From Actinomycetes bacterium (GTDB lineage: Bacteria > Actinomycetota > Acidimicrobiia > Acidimicrobiales > JAKAVM01): 41,690 nucleotides of DNA. The position numbers and the translations under genes are program-made. Positions 13,679-21,641 of this stretch are shown here, piece after piece. Within the stretch, counting starts at the first letter, position 1, and every line of letters starts with the position of its first letter. The DNA lies in NCBI GenBank assembly GCA_021817065.1, contig JAKAWH010000012.1, forward strand, positions 1-41,690, given 5' to 3'. Below the pieces are notes generated by a model that ran no database searches, had not been told where the DNA came from, and saw only the letters and a program-made list of their open reading frames with translations.

Positions 13679-16657
13679 TTAGATCACCACGTTGATTCCG
13701 CAGCGAAGACCCTCTTCGAAGGCGCGATTCCACTCGTCGCGCCCCAATGATGAGCGCGCCTTGTCGACGAGGGCGGAGATGATCTCGCCGTACGCCTTCA
13801 GCGTGGTTATCCCGGTCGCCTTCCTTATTGCCGACGTGGCGCCGAAGTAGCGGGCGGCGGTGGCCGCATCTCCCGCATTGACCAGCGCACAGGCCAGCGC
13901 AGACAGGCAACCGTGGGCCTGGTTGACATCGCCGAAACGGCGAAGGTCGACGAATGCCCGCTGGTACATGCCGATCGCCGTGGCAAGGTCGCCCGCTTCG
14001 CTGGACGCGATGCCGGCAGTGACGAGGGCCATCGCAGCGCTTCTCCCGTCGCCCAAACGGGTGAAGGTTTCGTTTGCGTGATCGGCGAGCTCGCGAGCCA
14101 TTGCGAAATCTCGTGCAAGGATATAGAGGTGGGCGAGGTCGGCCCGGGTACGTGCCGCGAGCCAGGCCTCGCCGAGGCGCTCGAAACCGGCAATGGCCTT
14201 CTGCTGCACGGCGACGGCATCGCGCCAGGCGGGTGAATGGTCCCCGAAAGAACGGGCATCGCTCTCGCTCTGGACGAAAAGCCGCCCCCGTAGGTATGCG
14301 CAGATCACCCGGCGGCACTCGTCACCGCCGTCGGCGAACTCCCGGTCCAGCTTGCATAGGATCTCGCCGATCCCCTCCACGTCGCGGTGACGAATGCGGA
14401 CGTCGACGAGGGCGAGCTGTGTGCGCGCCGCATTGAGAGGCGTCGGCGGTCTCTGGAGGGCACACTCGAGCAAACCTCGGGCCTCATAGAGCCCACCGGT
14501 CAGGACGAAGAACCAATGCAGGGCGACTGCCAAGCGGGCAAGCCCTTCGCCATCGCCAGATTCATCGAAGAACGCCAATGCCGCACGCAGATTGGAGAGC
14601 TCTGCACGCAGGACCTCGAGGGCGTCGAGCTGGCCGGAGCCCTTGAGGAGCGGGTCGGTCTCTTCGGCCAGCGCCAGGAAATGCGCTGCATGGCGGCTGC
14701 ACAACGCGAGGCGCCCGCCTTCGCCGGCGAGTTGACAGGCGAATGCGCGGGTCGTTTCGAGTATGGATAGTCGCGTGCCGCTGGGACCGTCCTCTACCTC
14801 GACCAGGCCCGACTCGACCAGCGCGTGAAGTGATGAGTGGAAATCACCCACCCTCGCAACATTGTTAGATTCCGTCACGGCCTGGAGCGCCCCCACCGGA
14901 ACCCCACCGCGAAAGACCCCGCTTGCGATAAACAGCTCTTGTGCCTGCTGCGGGAGCAGGTCGTAGCTCCAGGCCAGGCAGGCTTGGAGGGAGCTGTGGC
15001 GGCCGGTTCGATCTTGTATGCCCGAAGGCGGCAGCACGCCCGCTAGATCCTGCGGTTCCGAGGGCGGCACCATGCTCACCCGACCGGCGGACAGTTCGGT
15101 CGCCAGCGGCTGCACGCCCACCCGCGCCGCGGACAGCTCGATCGCCAGCGGTATCCCGTCGCAGGAGGCGCAGATCCGGGCGATCGGCTCGAGATCGTCG
15201 AGTCCGTGCCGCACCCCTCGCCGGGTCACATGTTCGACGAAGAGGGCGACCGCGGGATCCGATCGCAACGCATCGATGCCGCTTCCCGGAGGCAGAACGG
15301 GAAAAGGGCGCAACACGACGACTCGCTCGGATGGGAGATGCAGCGGAGAACGGCTGGTGGCCAGGACAGTGAGGCGCGGGCAGGAATCAAGCAGGGTGGC
15401 GATGAGGCTGGCCCCGCCGGCAAGGAGGTGCTCCATGTTGTCGGCCACGAGGAGAAGGGGGTGCTCGCCGACCAAGGCGGCCACCTCGCGGGCAGCGGGC
15501 TTCATCCCGGAAAGAGTGACCCCCAGGGCGGCCACGATCGACGAGGCGATGTAATCGGCGGACTCGATGCTCGCCAATTGAACGAAGGCAACCTCGCGCC
15601 CTCCCTCCGGGGGCTCGCTGGTGCCTCGAGCAGCGAAATGCGACAGCGCAGCCGACTGCAACGGTGCAACGGTCCCGGTGCCTGCAGCGTACCGAGTCGA
15701 TGCGCGCCGGGCGATCTCCTGGGCCAGACGTGTCTTTCCAACCCCTCCTATGCCTGTCAGGGTGACGAGGCGCTGGCAAGGATCCGAGAGCAGCCTCTCG
15801 ATCAGGTGGAGCTCGCCATCACGACCGAACAGCGGCGTGCTCGGGGCCACAACAGATGAACTTCGGGCGGAAGGTACCCTGCCGGCGGCAAGAGTCGAGG
15901 CGATCGACGCGGCGAGATTCGCGGTGGCCGCTTCCGGATCTCCTGTGCCTTCGGAACCAAGGAACCAGAGCAGGCGGCGGTATTCGGCGAGAGCCGCGTG
16001 GGGTGTCCCGGCTTGCGCAAGAGTATCCATGAGGAGGCGGCGGTGGCTTTCGTCGTAAGGTTGGCGGCGAACCAGGCGGGCCAGCATGCCGGCGGCCTCT
16101 TTCCAGGCCCCGCGATAGCGGCAGCGCCGGGCGATCTGCTCCAGGACGGCCGACTCGAGCAGGACGAGCCGGTCCCGGGTGGCATCCACCCACTCGTCGA
16201 AGACCGGAGCCGACGAGACGTGAAAGCCTTCGAGGAAGGGTCCTGAACACGTCGCGATCGCTGCGTCGAGGTCCCCGCGGGCCACTTTCGCCTCGAACGT
16301 CGCTACGTCGCTGGTCACCGCGCCGGGCGACAAGCCCACGCAGGCTCGGTCGGCGACCAGGTGGTCTCCCAGCAAGGCTCGCAGCTCGGTGAGCACGACC
16401 CGCAGGTTCGTTCTCGCCCGGTCCTCGGCTACCTCGCTCCACAGGAGGGTGGCTAGAGTCGATCGCGACGGAGGAGCCGGGGCGAGGGCGAGATAGGCGA
16501 GAAGCGCGGCCGACCTGGACAGGCGGAATCGGATGGCTCGCCCGTTGCTAGTCGCAGTGAGTCCTCCCAAAAGAGCGAGATCGACCGTCGCGCCGTTTGC
16601 GATAGAGGTTCGCGATCCCACTGGGCCAGGGTACACTTCCCGCCCAATTTCGACCAT
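13679..16657 (-). CDS. SARP-family transcriptional activator with NB-ARC ATPase and TPR-like C-terminus
   Basis: Large regulator (992 residues) of the AfsR/SARP type. Residues 24-115 form the winged-helix DNA-binding domain (VDLALLGGLTATSNGR, then LRVVLTELRALLGD). Residues about 120-260 form the bacterial transcriptional activation domain (LVRRQPYDESHRRLL). An NB-ARC/AAA ATPase follows, with Walker A GIGGVGKTR at 302-310 and a Walker B-like PLLLVADNMEHL. The rest is helical and TPR-like. Such proteins activate secondary-metabolite or developmental genes, often after a nucleotide or ligand signal. The ATG at 16657 has AGGT upstream. No biosynthetic cluster adjoins it; the nearest divergent gene encodes the GYW-repeat surface protein. 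An 18-base palindrome sits 12 bases upstream. Confidence 0.9.
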   Translation of the reverse strand: MVEIGREVYPGPVGSRTSIANGATVDLALLGGLTATSNGRAIRFRLSRSAALLAYLALAPAPPSRSTLATLLWSEVAEDRARTNLRVVLTELRALLGDHLVADRACVGLSPGAVTSDVATFEAKVARGDLDAAIATCSGPFLEGFHVSSAPVFDEWVDATRDRLVLLESAVLEQIARRCRYRGAWKEAAGMLARLVRRQPYDESHRRLLMDTLAQAGTPHAALAEYRRLLWFLGSEGTGDPEAATANLAASIASTLAAGRVPSARSSSVVAPSTPLFGRDGELHLIERLLSDPCQRLVTLTGIGGVGKTRLAQEIARRASTRYAAGTGTVAPLQSAALSHFAARGTSEPPEGGREVAFVQLASIESADYIASSIVAALGVTLSGMKPAAREVAALVGEHPLLLVADNMEHLLAGGASLIATLLDSCPRLTVLATSRSPLHLPSERVVVLRPFPVLPPGSGIDALRSDPAVALFVEHVTRRGVRHGLDDLEPIARICASCDGIPLAIELSAARVGVQPLATELSAGRVSMVPPSEPQDLAGVLPPSGIQDRTGRHSSLQACLAWSYDLLPQQAQELFIASGVFRGGVPVGALQAVTESNNVARVGDFHSSLHALVESGLVEVEDGPSGTRLSILETTRAFACQLAGEGGRLALCSRHAAHFLALAEETDPLLKGSGQLDALEVLRAELSNLRAALAFFDESGDGEGLARLAVALHWFFVLTGGLYEARGLLECALQRPPTPLNAARTQLALVDVRIRHRDVEGIGEILCKLDREFADGGDECRRVICAYLRGRLFVQSESDARSFGDHSPAWRDAVAVQQKAIAGFERLGEAWLAARTRADLAHLYILARDFAMARELADHANETFTRLGDGRSAAMALVTAGIASSEAGDLATAIGMYQRAFVDLRRFGDVNQAHGCLSALACALVNAGDAATAARYFGATSAIRKATGITTLKAYGEIISALVDKARSSLGRDEWNRAFEEGLRCGINVVI

Positions 16658-16668
16658 GTTGACCTGCA

Positions 16669-16686
16669 GTTAAACGATTCTTTAAC
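16669..16686. promoter_or_regulatory. Palindrome GTTAAA-N6-TTTAAC before the SARP gene
   Basis: A perfect 6-bp inverted repeat with a 6-base spacer lies 12-29 bases upstream of the regulator start, in the 213-base divergent gap to the GYW-repeat gene. It is A+T-rich in a G+C-rich setting. It could be an operator or overlap the promoter. I recognise no known binding consensus. Confidence 0.4.
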
Positions 16687-16870
16687 GGTAGCCCTGGTTC
16701 AATGGCGCCACCGTCCCCGCCGGCGGGCAGCCCTCGAGGGTCGCCCTCGTCCGGCGACAAAGGAGCCGGCGCATTCGCTGCAGGCGGTGCCCGTCACGGG
16801 GGGGCGGGGTTTACCGGGCAACCGGCATTGTGGTCAGGATGGGATTAGGGAAAAGGAAGGGATCTGGACG

Positions 16871-19303
16871 ATGGCTCTGCGTACATTTTCGCCTGGCGCG
16901 ACGAGAAGAGGGGCGGTGCTTGCCACAGTCGGCACCATCACCGCCGGCCTGCTCGCCTCGTTGGGCGCCGTACTGGTGACCGCCGGTCCTGCGGCGGGGG
17001 CGACAACTTATTTCGCGTCTCCCACCGGTTCGGGCAGTTCATGTACCTCGGGATCGCCGTGTACTCTCGACGAGGCGCTGTCGCTCGCTGGCAACGGCGA
17101 CACGATCGATCTCGAAGCTGGTGACTACACTAGCTTGGCGGTGGGAGCCTCGGGCATGCCCATCACCATCAATCCCGGCTCCGCACAGACTCTCACCATT
17201 CAGGCGGTGTCCGGCGCGACCGTGGACCTCGACGGCGGCACCACAGCCCAGGTGATGAACCTCGGGCCCAACCTCACCCTCACCCTGTCGGGGGTGACCG
17301 TGGAGAACGGTAATTGCAATACGTCGTGTACGGGTCCGCGCGGTTACGTCGGGGGCGGCGGTATCGCCGACTACGGAACACTTACGGTCTCGGATTCCAC
17401 CTTCTCCAATAACACCGAGACCAGTGGGACACCCCATCCCAATTGGGGGGGAGGCGCCATATTCCTCGACGGGACCGCCCTCACCGTTTCCGATTCGACC
17501 TTTTCGGGCAACTCCACCGGTGGCCTCAGCTACGTGGGGGGCGCCCTGCGCGGCATCGCCGGAACGATGGTAGTGGTAGGGTCCAGTTTTTCGGGGAATG
17601 TCGCTGGTGGCTCCGACGACGATATAGCGGTAACTGGTGGAAGTGCGTTCGTAGCAGGCTCGATGTTCGCCAGCAGTGCCTCATCGGGTTGCGAAGGCGT
17701 CACCGACGACGGTTATAACGCGGTCCCTGGCTCCAACGGCTGCACGTCGGGTTCTACCGGGGACGTCACCTCCTCGACGGTATCGTCCGATCTCGGCTCC
17801 CTCGCCAACAATGGAGGGACCACCGATACCCTGAAGCCCACCTCCGGCAGTGCTGCCGTCGGTGCCATTTCCAATCCGACTTCGGTCACCGTCAACGGGA
17901 CCCTTACCGCGCTGTGCCCCCAGACCGACCAGACCGGTGCGACGAGCGGCTCGAATGCCTGCACGATCGGTTCGGTGTTCGTCACCCCAATGGTTGCCCC
18001 TCCTTCCTCCCCCCCGCCGATTTCCCCCACGCCGACCTCCACCACCCTTACGGCGTCACCGGAGACAATCAGCCCCGGTGGCAGTGTGACCCTCGTCACT
18101 ACTGTGACCTCGGGATCGGGTAGTCCGTCGGGCACGGTCACTATTTCTTCCAACGGAACTGCCATCCCCTCCTGCACCGATATTCCCCTGAACGGTGGTA
18201 CCGTTTCGTGCACCACCAGCTTTGCCACCGCCGGGTCGTATCAGCTCACCGCCGCCTTCAACGGCACCAGCTTCTTTTCCCCCTCGACCTCGTCGCCAGT
18301 CACCGTCACCGTCGGCTCAGCTCCACCCACCACCACGCCGACCACACCTCCCACCTTGACCCCCCCCACCACGCCGACCACAACCCCTCCACCCACCACC
18401 ACGCCAACAACCCCTCCACCCACTACAACGCCAACAACAACCCCGCCGACCTGTCCGGCTGGACAGTCCGGCACACCCCCCAACTGCTCGGCCAATCCCG
18501 GATACATCGTGGCAACTCAGGCAGGAAGTGTGTCCACCTTCGGTACGGTCGCCAATGACGGTTCGGTCACGTCCACTGGGGCGACTACCGATGGTTCGGT
18601 CGTCGGGGCCGCCTTGACAACCAACGGGGATGGCTATTGGCTCACCTCGTCGACAGGAGGTGTGTACACCTTCGGCAATGCCCCCTTCTTGGGATCGCTG
18701 GATCCAGGACCCGGCTGGATCGGGGTCACTCCCGCCCAGCCGGTGGTGGGCATCCAGGGAACCCCCGATGCAAAGGGCTACTGGCTGGTGGCCCGAGACG
18801 GAGGAGTGTTCTCATTCGGCGATGCCACCTTCTACGGCAATCCCAGCCAGCTCAACCCTTCCCTTCCTCCCGGCGGCTCCAATGCGGTGCAGTTGGCTGC
18901 GCCGGTGACTGCAATGGCTCCCACTCCCGACGCAAAGGGCTACTGGCTGGTGGGTTCCGATGGAGGTGTGTTCGCCTTCGGGGACGCAACCTATGCGGGC
19001 TCGGCCAATGCCGACCATCCGGGAACACCCGTTGTGGGAATCGCTGCCGGAGGAGGAGGGGGTTACTGGGAGGTGTCGGCTGACGGCACCGTCTACTCCT
19101 TCGGGGGGGCTTCCGTCCTCGGAGGATGCGAGTCCCCCGATTCGGGCTGCAACACCTTGTCGGCTCCCATCGTGTCCATCCAACCCAGTCCCGATGGCAA
19201 AGGATACTGGCTCATCGGTTCCGACGGAGGAGTCTTCTCCTTCGGCGACGCTGCCTTTCAAGGCTCGGCGGTCGGTGAGACCGCTGGATCGGCGGCGGTT
19301 TGA
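16871..19303 (+). CDS. Secreted parallel-beta-helix / Ig-like / GYW-repeat surface protein
   Basis: Exported modular protein of 810 residues. A signal peptide (residues 1 to about 44, ending GPAAGA) leads into a right-handed beta-helix-like region (about 50-330), with repeated LTVSDSTFSGNS-type turns as in polymorphic outer-membrane-type repeats. An Ig-like domain follows (about 395-485, TSTTLTASPETISPGGSVTL). A linker made almost only of Pro and Thr lies at about 485-535. The end carries five or six copies of the pattern GYWLVgsDGGVFsFGDAtfyGS, probably beta-propeller-like blades. I know such repeats mainly from Acidimicrobiia. The start is the ATG at 16871, with GGAAGGG upstream. There is no LPXTG motif or C-terminal membrane helix, so how it stays at the surface is unclear. 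A likely role is cell-surface adhesion or wall-associated binding; no catalytic motif is seen. Confidence 0.82.
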   Translation: MALRTFSPGATRRGAVLATVGTITAGLLASLGAVLVTAGPAAGATTYFASPTGSGSSCTSGSPCTLDEALSLAGNGDTIDLEAGDYTSLAVGASGMPITINPGSAQTLTIQAVSGATVDLDGGTTAQVMNLGPNLTLTLSGVTVENGNCNTSCTGPRGYVGGGGIADYGTLTVSDSTFSNNTETSGTPHPNWGGGAIFLDGTALTVSDSTFSGNSTGGLSYVGGALRGIAGTMVVVGSSFSGNVAGGSDDDIAVTGGSAFVAGSMFASSASSGCEGVTDDGYNAVPGSNGCTSGSTGDVTSSTVSSDLGSLANNGGTTDTLKPTSGSAAVGAISNPTSVTVNGTLTALCPQTDQTGATSGSNACTIGSVFVTPMVAPPSSPPPISPTPTSTTLTASPETISPGGSVTLVTTVTSGSGSPSGTVTISSNGTAIPSCTDIPLNGGTVSCTTSFATAGSYQLTAAFNGTSFFSPSTSSPVTVTVGSAPPTTTPTTPPTLTPPTTPTTTPPPTTTPTTPPPTTTPTTTPPTCPAGQSGTPPNCSANPGYIVATQAGSVSTFGTVANDGSVTSTGATTDGSVVGAALTTNGDGYWLTSSTGGVYTFGNAPFLGSLDPGPGWIGVTPAQPVVGIQGTPDAKGYWLVARDGGVFSFGDATFYGNPSQLNPSLPPGGSNAVQLAAPVTAMAPTPDAKGYWLVGSDGGVFAFGDATYAGSANADHPGTPVVGIAAGGGGGYWEVSADGTVYSFGGASVLGGCESPDSGCNTLSAPIVSIQPSPDGKGYWLIGSDGGVFSFGDAAFQGSAVGETAGSAAV

Positions 19304-19370
19304 GCCTTTCGGAGTGTCTGCGGTGTAGGAGGGAAGCCGACCGGAATCTTCCGCGGAAGACTGTGTCTTC

Positions 19371-19388
19371 ACTCCCGCCGGGAGTTTT
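19371..19388 (+). terminator. Intrinsic terminator after the GYW-repeat gene
   Basis: ACTCCC-GCC-GGGAGT followed by TTTT: a compact hairpin with a T-run, about 70 bases after the stop. Just upstream, TCTTCCGCGGAAGA (19347-19360) is a second perfect palindrome of 14 bases. Confidence 0.7.
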
Positions 19389-19436
19389 CGGGTGGCTCAT
19401 ATAGGGCTGGGGGGTGAACGAGTCAGCCGGATGCAC

Positions 19437-19649
19437 TCAGGCGACTTGGATCGATCGCACCCGCGTGGAATGGACCGGGGTGGGCTCTCCGTGCTCTCGC
19501 AGGGACTGTAGGTGGAGCTCGATGGCTTCTTGGATGTTGGCGATCAGCTCCTCCTCGGTCGCCCCGACCGAGCCGCACACCGGCAGGTCCGGCACGTAGC
19601 CCGACAGGTTCCCGTCGGCTTCTTCGATGATCACCGTGTACTCGCTCAT
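19437..19649 (-). CDS. hicB: HicB-type antitoxin
   Basis: Small protein of 70 residues with the HicB partial RNase-H-like fold: YTVIIEEADGNLSGYVPDLP, then GSVGATEEELIANIQEAIEL. No ribbon-helix-helix or HTH domain follows, so it is the short form. Its ATG overlaps the stop of the upstream hicA relic by ATGA, the standard hicAB arrangement. Because the toxin is degenerate, the antitoxin now appears to be an orphan. Confidence 0.82.
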   Translation of the reverse strand: MSEYTVIIEEADGNLSGYVPDLPVCGSVGATEEELIANIQEAIELHLQSLREHGEPTPVHSTRVRSIQVA

Positions 19650-19786
19650 CTTGGCCTCCGCAGTCCTGCCTTCTCCAAAACGCTAGCGGTCATGCCAGCG
19701 CCGAGATCGGTCCCCTGGCGGATCGGGATCACACGATGAGGCCGAACGGCCCGCCAACCGCCGGTGATTTGCAAGCTCGGCCATTC
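19646..19786 (-). pseudogene. Degenerate HicA toxin remnant
   Basis: The frame whose TGA overlaps the hicB ATG reads WPSLQITGGWRAVRPHRVIP and on through IRQGTDLGAGMTASVLEKAG. The end resembles the C-terminal half of HicA (strand VTVPxH, turn, LxxGTLxxILxxAGL), and the start suggests LPSLxITG plus GWRAVR pieces joined after losing segments. The catalytic His in the usual GSHxxxxH motif is absent. No start codon gives a full-length HicA. This is a judgement from a short, decayed sequence. Confidence 0.55.
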
Positions 19787-19812
19787 GGGGCCGAGAAGTT
19801 GACTGTCGTCAG

Positions 19813-20232
19813 CTAGCCAAGTTGGCCGGGGGAAGTGTCGCGGGGGAGGAGGGCGAGCCCTCGTGACACAAGGTCGCTTACGTCGCAGCTCACGAGGTGG
19901 CCGTCTGAGGCACGAGCCGCTGCCACGTAGGCGGCGTCGTAGACCGAGATGCCTTGCTCCTCGGCAATGGTCACCGCGTCCGTGAGGAGCGAAGGCTCGA
20001 CGCGGACGATCCCGCCGTCGCTGCCGACGGCGGCCACGCGCTCGCGCAACCGATGGGCCGCTGAGTGGTCGCGCCACGCGCGCACTGCCACGTTGGCCAC
20101 CTCGTAGAATGCGAGGTCCAGAGTCGCCAGTGAATCGCCGCCTCCGAGCAATCGACGGGCATCTCGATGATTCTCGTCGTCTGCATCCTCACTTGCCAGC
20201 AGGACGCTGGCATCCACGAACCAGAGGCTCAA
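19813..20232 (-). CDS. vapC: VapC-type PIN-domain toxin ribonuclease
   Basis: 139-residue PIN-domain ribonuclease. Acidic residues are visible: Asp7 in WFVDASVLLASED, Glu in LAFYEVANVAVRA, Asp in ISVYDAAYVAAARA and Asp in LVSCDVSDLVSRG. It starts with TTG, and TTGA forms a 4-base overlap with the stop of the upstream antitoxin gene, so the two are translationally coupled. Unlike the other vapC in the window, this pair looks complete. Confidence 0.88.
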   Translation of the reverse strand: MSLWFVDASVLLASEDADDENHRDARRLLGGGDSLATLDLAFYEVANVAVRAWRDHSAAHRLRERVAAVGSDGGIVRVEPSLLTDAVTIAEEQGISVYDAAYVAAARASDGHLVSCDVSDLVSRGLALLPRDTSPGQLG

Positions 20233-20465
20233 CGCTCAGGCCGGGTCGTCTTGATCAGTTCAGCCACCCCACCTCCGTGGCCAGCCACAGGTCTGTCCAT
20301 GGCATCGACCTCAGCCATTCGCTCAGCACGGCGAATGCTCCGACGTCGCAACATCTCTTCGGCAAGCTCACGCAAGAGCCCGCTCCGAGTGGTTCCTCGG
20401 CGATCCGCCTCGACATCGACCGCTTCGAGTAGGTCGTCGGGAAGTGACACCATCACCTTGGCCAT
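20229..20465 (-). CDS. vapB: Ribbon-helix-helix (CopG-type) antitoxin
   Basis: 78-residue antitoxin with an N-terminal ribbon-helix-helix DNA-binding domain, MAKVMVSLPDDLLEAVDVEA then TTRSGLLRELAEEML, and a polar C-terminal tail that would bind the toxin. The ATG at 20465 starts the conserved strand; the longer frame to 20537 is not family-like. It is expected to repress its own operon through the TACCCG repeats immediately upstream. Confidence 0.88.
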   Translation of the reverse strand: MAKVMVSLPDDLLEAVDVEADRRGTTRSGLLRELAEEMLRRRSIRRAERMAEVDAMDRPVAGHGGGVAELIKTTRPER

Positions 20466-20476
20466 TTTCACTAGTA

Positions 20477-20505
20477 TACCCGGTATTGCTACCCGGTGAC
20501 GGGTA
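20477..20505. promoter_or_regulatory. Probable vapBC operator: three TACCCG half-sites
   Basis: TACCCG occurs at 20477-20482 and 20490-20495, and inverted as CGGGTA at 20500-20505. The last two form TACCCG-GTGA-CGGGTA, a 16-base palindrome. The array begins 12 bases upstream of the antitoxin ATG, where a ribbon-helix-helix autorepressor would be expected to bind. Confidence 0.55.
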
Positions 20506-20529
20506 GACGCCGCCACTTCCAGCGCCTCC

Positions 20530-20631
20530 GGATACATCGCGGCAACTCAGTCAGGAGGGGTCTTCTCCTTTGGGGACGCCACCTTTGGTGGACCGGCAGT
20601 AGGTCAGACCGGAGGGGCGCCGGCGGTGTAA
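20530..20631 (+). pseudogene. Relic of a GYW-repeat protein C-terminus
   Basis: A 33-codon plus-strand frame, ending in TAA, reads GYIAATQSGGVFSFGDATFG and then GPAVGQTGGAPAV. It matches the first repeat and the end of the surface protein encoded at 16871-19303 (compare GYIVATQAGSVSTFG and FGDAAFQGSAVGETAGSAAV), including GGATACATCG-GGCAACTCAG at DNA level. The 5' part is gone. Its last 28 bases are antisense to the end of the HAD phosphatase gene. Confidence 0.75.
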
Positions 20632-21437
20632 GAGGAAGACCTCACCCCGGAGGTGATCAACTTCTCGATGACCTGCGCTACCCCGTCCTCCTCGACCGAG
20701 GCGGTGGTTTCGGACGCAGCGTCAATCGCCTCGGCATGCGCGTTGGCGACCGCCACCGAGCGGCCCGCCCAGGCAAGCATGGCCGCATCATTGGCCTGGT
20801 CGCCGAAGGCGAGGACGTCCGGGGCGTCGATACCCCAACCAGCGGCCAGGGTGGCGAGGGTGGTGGCCTTGTCGATCCCTCGCCGACACACTTCCACCAG
20901 GCTGATCCCGATGGACCGGGTCACCGTTGCCCGATCACCGATGATCTGGCGGGCGAGGAAGAGCAGCTCGTCTGGGTCGGACTCCGGGCACCGCGCCATC
21001 AGCTTGACCACCGGCCCCGCCAGGAGCTGGTCGACGGTACCCACCAGGGACCCTGCCGGTGGGTCCCACCCTGGAGCGAAATCTGGCTCGTGACCGAATC
21101 CGGTCCCGATCTCGACTGCAAAAGCAGCATCGGGAAATCGGTGCCGGAGGTCGGCCGCAATGCCCTTGCCTGCGGATTCCTCCAGCACGTGCTCCACAAG
21201 GATCTGGTCGGAAGCCGTGTCGTAGACCTGGGCTCCGTTGGAGCAGATCACCGGGCCGGTGATCCCAGTTGCTTCCACCACCGGGTAGATCCAGCGGGGG
21301 GGTCTTCCGGTTGCGAATACCACCCGGACTCCCAGATCCACCAGGGAGACCAATGCGGCAACCGTTCGCTCTGAGATCGTCCCGTCCTGGCCGACGATGG
21401 TACCGTCGAGGTCGGTAGCCAATAGCCGGGGAAGCAC
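20604..21437 (-). CDS. HAD-superfamily Cof-type phosphatase
   Basis: Cytoplasmic Cof/IIB-type HAD phosphohydrolase (277 residues) acting on a small phosphorylated metabolite. Motif I is LLATDLDGTIVG with the nucleophile Asp, motif II is VVFATGRPP, motif III includes the Lys of RGIDKATTL, and motif IV is VLAFGDQANDAAML. The GTG at 21437 gives the family start; the frame upstream to 21527 lies in a repeat-rich stretch. The natural end is probably near VIEKLI: the last 10 or so residues are translated antisense through a GYW-repeat relic, so the original stop seems lost. Confidence 0.9.
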   Translation of the reverse strand: MLPRLLATDLDGTIVGQDGTISERTVAALVSLVDLGVRVVFATGRPPRWIYPVVEATGITGPVICSNGAQVYDTASDQILVEHVLEESAGKGIAADLRHRFPDAAFAVEIGTGFGHEPDFAPGWDPPAGSLVGTVDQLLAGPVVKLMARCPESDPDELLFLARQIIGDRATVTRSIGISLVEVCRRGIDKATTLATLAAGWGIDAPDVLAFGDQANDAAMLAWAGRSVAVANAHAEAIDAASETTASVEEDGVAQVIEKLITSGVRSSSYTAGAPPV

Positions 21438-21444
21438 CAGGGCA

Positions 21445-21542
21445 GGTTGCCACCACCTGGACGGTTGCGCAAACAAGGGCTGGTTGCCATGTTGGCTGTG
21501 GGCGCCCGGTTGCCACTGCTCGGGCAACTGCGCAAACGTGGT
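21445..21542. repeat. Imperfect 35-bp direct repeat upstream of the tyrosine phosphatase
   Basis: Two copies (21445-21479 and 21508-21542) share GGTTGCCAC, then 8-9 variable bases, GG, and TGCGCAAAC. They lie in the divergent gap between the HAD and tyrosine phosphatase genes. Translated on the plus strand they give LRKQG and LRKRG, but no gene start explains that. Confidence 0.5.
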
Positions 21543-21641
21543 CGGGTGACCCTGCCCGGAACCCCGATCAACCCAGACCCCGAGCGCCCGCGCCCCAGGG
21601 TGCTCCGTCGGGATGAACGGGAGGCGATTCTGGAGCGGGTG

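Noticed and set aside
13679-19303. SARP gene as a sign of a secondary-metabolite cluster
   Set aside because: No PKS, NRPS, terpene or tailoring genes flank it; neighbours are a nitrobindin and a surface protein.
3-20631. Transposases and toxin-antitoxin modules as an integrated prophage or ICE
   Set aside because: No integrase, structural, conjugation or replication genes occur; housekeeping genes (dut, orn) lie in between.
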